Shown here piece by piece: positions 3,790-6,221 of a stretch of DNA of 6,221 nucleotides. This DNA comes from an uncultured Oscillospiraceae bacterium (GTDB lineage Bacteria > Bacillota_A > Clostridia > Oscillospirales > Acutalibacteraceae). Under the pieces are notes generated by a model, which worked only from the letters and a program-made list of their open reading frames with translations, did no database searches and was not told the origin of the DNA. Made by a program: the position numbers and the translations under genes. The stretch covers positions 1 through 6,221 of the forward strand of contig USGR01000059.1 of NCBI GenBank assembly GCA_900554165.1, in the 5' to 3' direction. The first letter of the stretch is position 1; the number at the start of each line of letters is the position of its first letter.

Positions 3790-6221
3790 TTAAGCCGCGC
3801 TTGAGGTATCCGCCTCATGTGAGGTGGAGTCGCCAGAAGATACCGGAGCCTCTGAAGATTCCCCTCCGGATGATGAATTTTCCGATGAGGTATCCGGCGG
3901 TGCGGACGAAGAAACCGGAGGCGTACTCGACGGTGCCTCACTTGAGCTCGGTGGAGATGATGACGAAGCCCCTCCCGACGAAGAAGGCGTGCTGCTTGAT
4001 GGCCTACTGCTCGACGGTCGACTACTGCTTGACGGCCGGCTGCTGCTCGATGGGCGACTGCTTGAGCTCAGTCGTGATGAGCTGCTGGGTGGCGGTGATG
4101 AGCTGGCCGGCGGTTCAGACACAATCGGCTCCGACGTAACCGGCGGCTGCGGAGGTAAAGGCTCTGATGTGTTTGTCTCAGATGATGACACTAACGCCTG
4201 ATTGGGGTCGTAATTAGACGGTATATTAGTGGCAAATGCCTCGTCGTTAAATACCGGCTTGGTCGTGCCGTAACGCTTCGGATATTTGTCATACATAGCC
4301 TGCGGAAGCAGTATATTTTCATTCACACTTACAAGCGACGTATCTATCTCTGTGCTCTCGCCCGGACGCACCTTTCTCCCAAAAATCACCAGCCTCGCCT
4401 CGTCAATGTCATAAGCACAGGTAGATAAATTTATAATCTGATCATCTGCGTTCACATCTACCGGCGTATTTATAAACGAGCGGCGGCGTACCTGATTTAT
4501 AAATTCCAAAAACTCTATGTCGCTGCTGAAGTCCTGCTGGCGGTACTCAAACGGAGCCGCACCATTGTCATGCTCCGCCTCTGTATTAACAAAAATAACC
4601 GCAAATATCTTATATACAGCCTCTTCATAAATCGTGTCGAATCTTATCAAATTATAAAGATTATAGTGCTCAACGCCGTAAGTTGTGGCGCTGCTTGGCT
4701 TTACATCCGTCCTGTATCGGTTGAGCTGTCCGAACATCTGCCCGTCGTGACGGTTGTGGCCATATATAGTAATATTCTTGCTCTGATAATCCGCTGTTAT
4801 AACATTGTTGCAGTCAACAAATAATTCGCCCTCTGCCAGTGTTGTGCCGTCAATCTTATGATTTAAATAATAATCATTATTATTTGTCTTCATAACGACA
4901 TTGTCCGTCTCTATACCGTCAATTGCAAGCCAGCCAATAGTCTCACCGTTTTTCTGCAGAAGCCGCTCAAACTTCTTTAATGTATCGCTGCCTTCTGTCT
5001 TTTCACCTGAACTCACATTGGAAACAAGGAGCTCTTTCGTTTCACTTGATATTTTTTTTGACTGACTTCTGTCACCGAAATAATCCACAAAAAACAAAAC
5101 ACAGAAAATCAGCACGCAGCTGGAAAGCAAAAATACCAGCTTTCTGACAACCTCCAGCGGCGGATCGCCTTTCCACGGAATAATTCCTTTTATAAAATTA
5201 TTTTTTTTTTCCGCTTTAAACCCGCTGACTGCCGCTTCCAACTCGTCTGTTATATCGTCGCTGCCTTCTCCCGGCAGCTTGCCGGAAAACAGCATATAAA
5301 GCCTTATGAGATTAAGCGCTGTTGACGACGCAAGATATCTTATATAATCGCGCTCGTCGGAGCCGTGGCCAAAAATGTTCTTCTTAACCCACGTATGCTC
5401 GCCGTCGCTTATGGCAATATATACAAGTCCTACCGGCTTTTCCTCCGTTCCGCCGTCGGGACCCGCTATTCCCGTTATGCCTATGCCTAAATCAGCGCCG
5501 CTCTTTTCCTTAACGCGCTTGGCCATCTCTCGGGCGACCTCCGGGCTTACAGCGCCGGATGCCTCTATTACGTCGGCAGGTACGCCCAAAAGCTCCGTTT
5601 TCATCTCGTTTGAATAGGTCGTGACGCCCATGCTGAACACCTGCGACGATGACGGCACGTCCGTTATGCGCTTTGACAGCAGTCCCGCCGTACACGACTC
5701 CGCCGTTGCGACGGTGAGCTTTTTCTCTTTAAGCCCATTTACCACCGCCGACTCTAATGTATCGTCGTCGTAGCCGTATATATATCCGCCGGCCCTTTTT
5801 CTAAGCTCGTTTAAGGCCGGAGCACAAAGATTTTCCGCCTTTTTCTCATTTTCCGCCTTGGCCGTTACACGGGTGTGGACCTCGCCTGTTTTAGCATAGG
5901 GCGCGACCGTCGGATTCTCGCCGTCAAACATGTCCTCAATCTTTTCAGCAAGCTGAGATTCGCCTATTCCTATAAATTTAACAGTGCGTGAAAAAATTAT
6001 TCCATCAGAATATTTCGACAAAAACTTTGGCGCATATTTGTCAAACATTGGCCGCATTTCGCTCGGCGGTCCTGGCAGCAGCATTATCACCTGCTCGCCG
6101 GACGTCAGCACTATTCCCGGCGCGGTGCCGTGCTCGTTTTCCATTATTTCAGCGCCATCCGGTATCATTGCCTGCTTGCGGTTGTTTTCCGTCATCTGCC
6201 GGCCGGTGCGTGCAAAATAAT
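3790..6221 (-). CDS. cinA: CinA - membrane helix - class B sortase fusion protein, 5' end outside the window
   Basis: Residues are numbered from the Met codon at 6195, which is internal: upstream codons read YFARTGRQ, normal CinA sequence, so the true start lies off the right edge. In order: end of the MoCF domain (NNRKQAMIPDGA, LLPGPPSEM, to about 60); KH-type domain (about 68-137); PncC amidase domain (about 146-302) with ESCTAG (Ser167), YSNEMK (Lys199) and GITGIAGPDGG, as in enzymes that deamidate NMN in NAD salvage; basic linker KGIIPWKGD; one helix (351-371); class B sortase (about 418-608) with YGHN (His480), LSTC (Cys593) and Arg601; Ser/Pro-rich tail (672-801). Positive charges before the helix predict CinA inside and sortase outside. 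CinA normally stops near 415 residues, just where its domain ends here. The frame has no stop across the junction, which holds an A10 run. It is probably co-transcribed with the next gene. Domain calls are firm; production as one polypeptide is inferred. Confidence 0.9.
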   Translation of the reverse strand, partial: YFARTGRQMTENNRKQAMIPDGAEIMENEHGTAPGIVLTSGEQVIMLLPGPPSEMRPMFDKYAPKFLSKYSDGIIFSRTVKFIGIGESQLAEKIEDMFDGENPTVAPYAKTGEVHTRVTAKAENEKKAENLCAPALNELRKRAGGYIYGYDDDTLESAVVNGLKEKKLTVATAESCTAGLLSKRITDVPSSSQVFSMGVTTYSNEMKTELLGVPADVIEASGAVSPEVAREMAKRVKEKSGADLGIGITGIAGPDGGTEEKPVGLVYIAISDGEHTWVKKNIFGHGSDERDYIRYLASSTALNLIRLYMLFSGKLPGEGSDDITDELEAAVSGFKAEKKNNFIKGIIPWKGDPPLEVVRKLVFLLSSCVLIFCVLFFVDYFGDRSQSKKISSETKELLVSNVSSGEKTEGSDTLKKFERLLQKNGETIGWLAIDGIETDNVVMKTNNNDYYLNHKIDGTTLAEGELFVDCNNVITADYQSKNITIYGHNRHDGQMFGQLNRYRTDVKPSSATTYGVEHYNLYNLIRFDTIYEEAVYKIFAVIFVNTEAEHDNGAAPFEYRQQDFSSDIEFLEFINQVRRRSFINTPVDVNADDQIINLSTCAYDIDEARLVIFGRKVRPGESTEIDTSLVSVNENILLPQAMYDKYPKRYGTTKPVFNDEAFATNIPSNYDPNQALVSSSETNTSEPLPPQPPVTSEPIVSEPPASSSPPPSSSSRLSSSSRPSSSSRPSSSSRPSSSRPSSSTPSSSGGASSSSPPSSSEAPSSTPPVSSSAPPDTSSENSSSGGESSEAPVSSGDSTSHEADTSSAA
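3988..4086 (-). repeat. Short tandem repeats coding SSSSRP units in the sortase tail
   Basis: Three near-identical 18-bp units lie at 4004-4021, 4022-4039 and 4040-4057. A more diverged unit follows at 4058-4075, and a shortened copy at 3992-4003. On the minus strand they encode SSSSRP/SSSRP repeats (residues about 704-735). The repeats sit inside a Ser/Pro-rich tail beyond the sortase fold. Such tails usually act as flexible, wall-spanning spacers. Third-position differences show the copies are not brand new, but repeat number could still vary between strains. Confidence 0.8.
5201..5210 (-). other. A10 homopolymer at the CinA/sortase junction (possible slippage site)
   Basis: The coding strand reads GCGG, ten A, TAAT. 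In the assembled frame this gives A-E-K-K-N-N and continues into the sortase. One extra A, or a ribosomal -1 shift, gives E-K-K-K followed at once by TAA. One A fewer gives E-K-K-I-I-L and then TAA. Either slip would release a soluble CinA that ends about 30 residues after its last domain. A runs of nine or more are known sites of transcriptional slippage in bacteria (for example dnaX of Thermus). That slippage happens here is an inference. A homopolymer miscount in the assembly is the alternative. Confidence 0.5.

Noticed and set aside
3824..4201. Plus-strand open frame rich in Asp, Gly and Leu with DGRLLL repeats
   Set aside because: It is the antisense reading of the Ser/Pro repeat tail of the CinA-sortase gene; its repeats come from those codons and it shows no known motif.
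6193..6195. Met codon as the start of the CinA-sortase gene
   Set aside because: Upstream codons in the same frame read YFARTGRQ, matching the conserved CinA run into MTENNRKQA, so the start is outside the window.
1..6221. CRISPR arrays, tRNA or rRNA genes, insertion sequences
   Set aside because: No regularly spaced repeats, cloverleaf, rRNA signature, transposase frame or flanking inverted repeats were seen on reading both strands.

Overview
The window carries three genes, all on the minus strand, so transcription runs from the right edge to the left. There is no convincing plus-strand gene. A class B sortase, a SpoIID-type peptidoglycan enzyme, a CinA protein and purine-rich ribosome binding sites together point to an anaerobic, probably spore-forming Firmicute of the class Clostridia. 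The flavour resembles Oscillospiraceae/Ruminococcaceae, but that is an inference from protein style and was not tested by a search.

Right part (3790-6221): a long open frame, cut by the window edge at its 5' end. It encodes most of a CinA protein (end of the MoCF domain, KH-type domain, complete PncC-type nicotinamide-nucleotide amidase domain). It then runs without a stop into a transmembrane helix, a class B sortase with all three catalytic residues (His, Cys, Arg), and a Ser/Pro-rich tail of about 130 residues. A run of ten A residues in the mRNA sits exactly at the CinA/sortase junction. A slip of one base in either direction there meets a stop within one to four codons.

Middle part (1105-3711): an 868-residue membrane protein starting 78 bp downstream, with no visible terminator between, so the two are probably co-transcribed. 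Its order is an N-terminal domain that looks like a degraded MoCF/CinA-N domain, an acidic stretch, a transmembrane helix, a class B sortase fold in which His, Cys and Arg are replaced by Asn, Asn and Ser, a Ser-rich linker, and a C-terminal SpoIID/LytB domain. The two large proteins share the order MoCF-like domain - helix - sortase. They look like a diverged pair in which one sortase is active and the other is a pseudoenzyme attached to a cell-wall hydrolase.

Left part (1-1104): rsmE, a housekeeping 16S rRNA methyltransferase, lies behind a 162-bp gap. That gap holds a sigma-A-like promoter, a perfect 8-bp inverted repeat around its -35 box, and a terminator-like hairpin. The last 201 bases contain no supported gene, but a good extended -10 promoter fires leftward out of the window.

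The main point of interest is the pair of large fusion proteins. The topology places the CinA or MoCF-like part in the cytoplasm and the sortase and wall-enzyme parts outside. This suggests a cell-envelope assembly or remodelling module, but its substrate is not in the window and the role of the CinA part is unknown.
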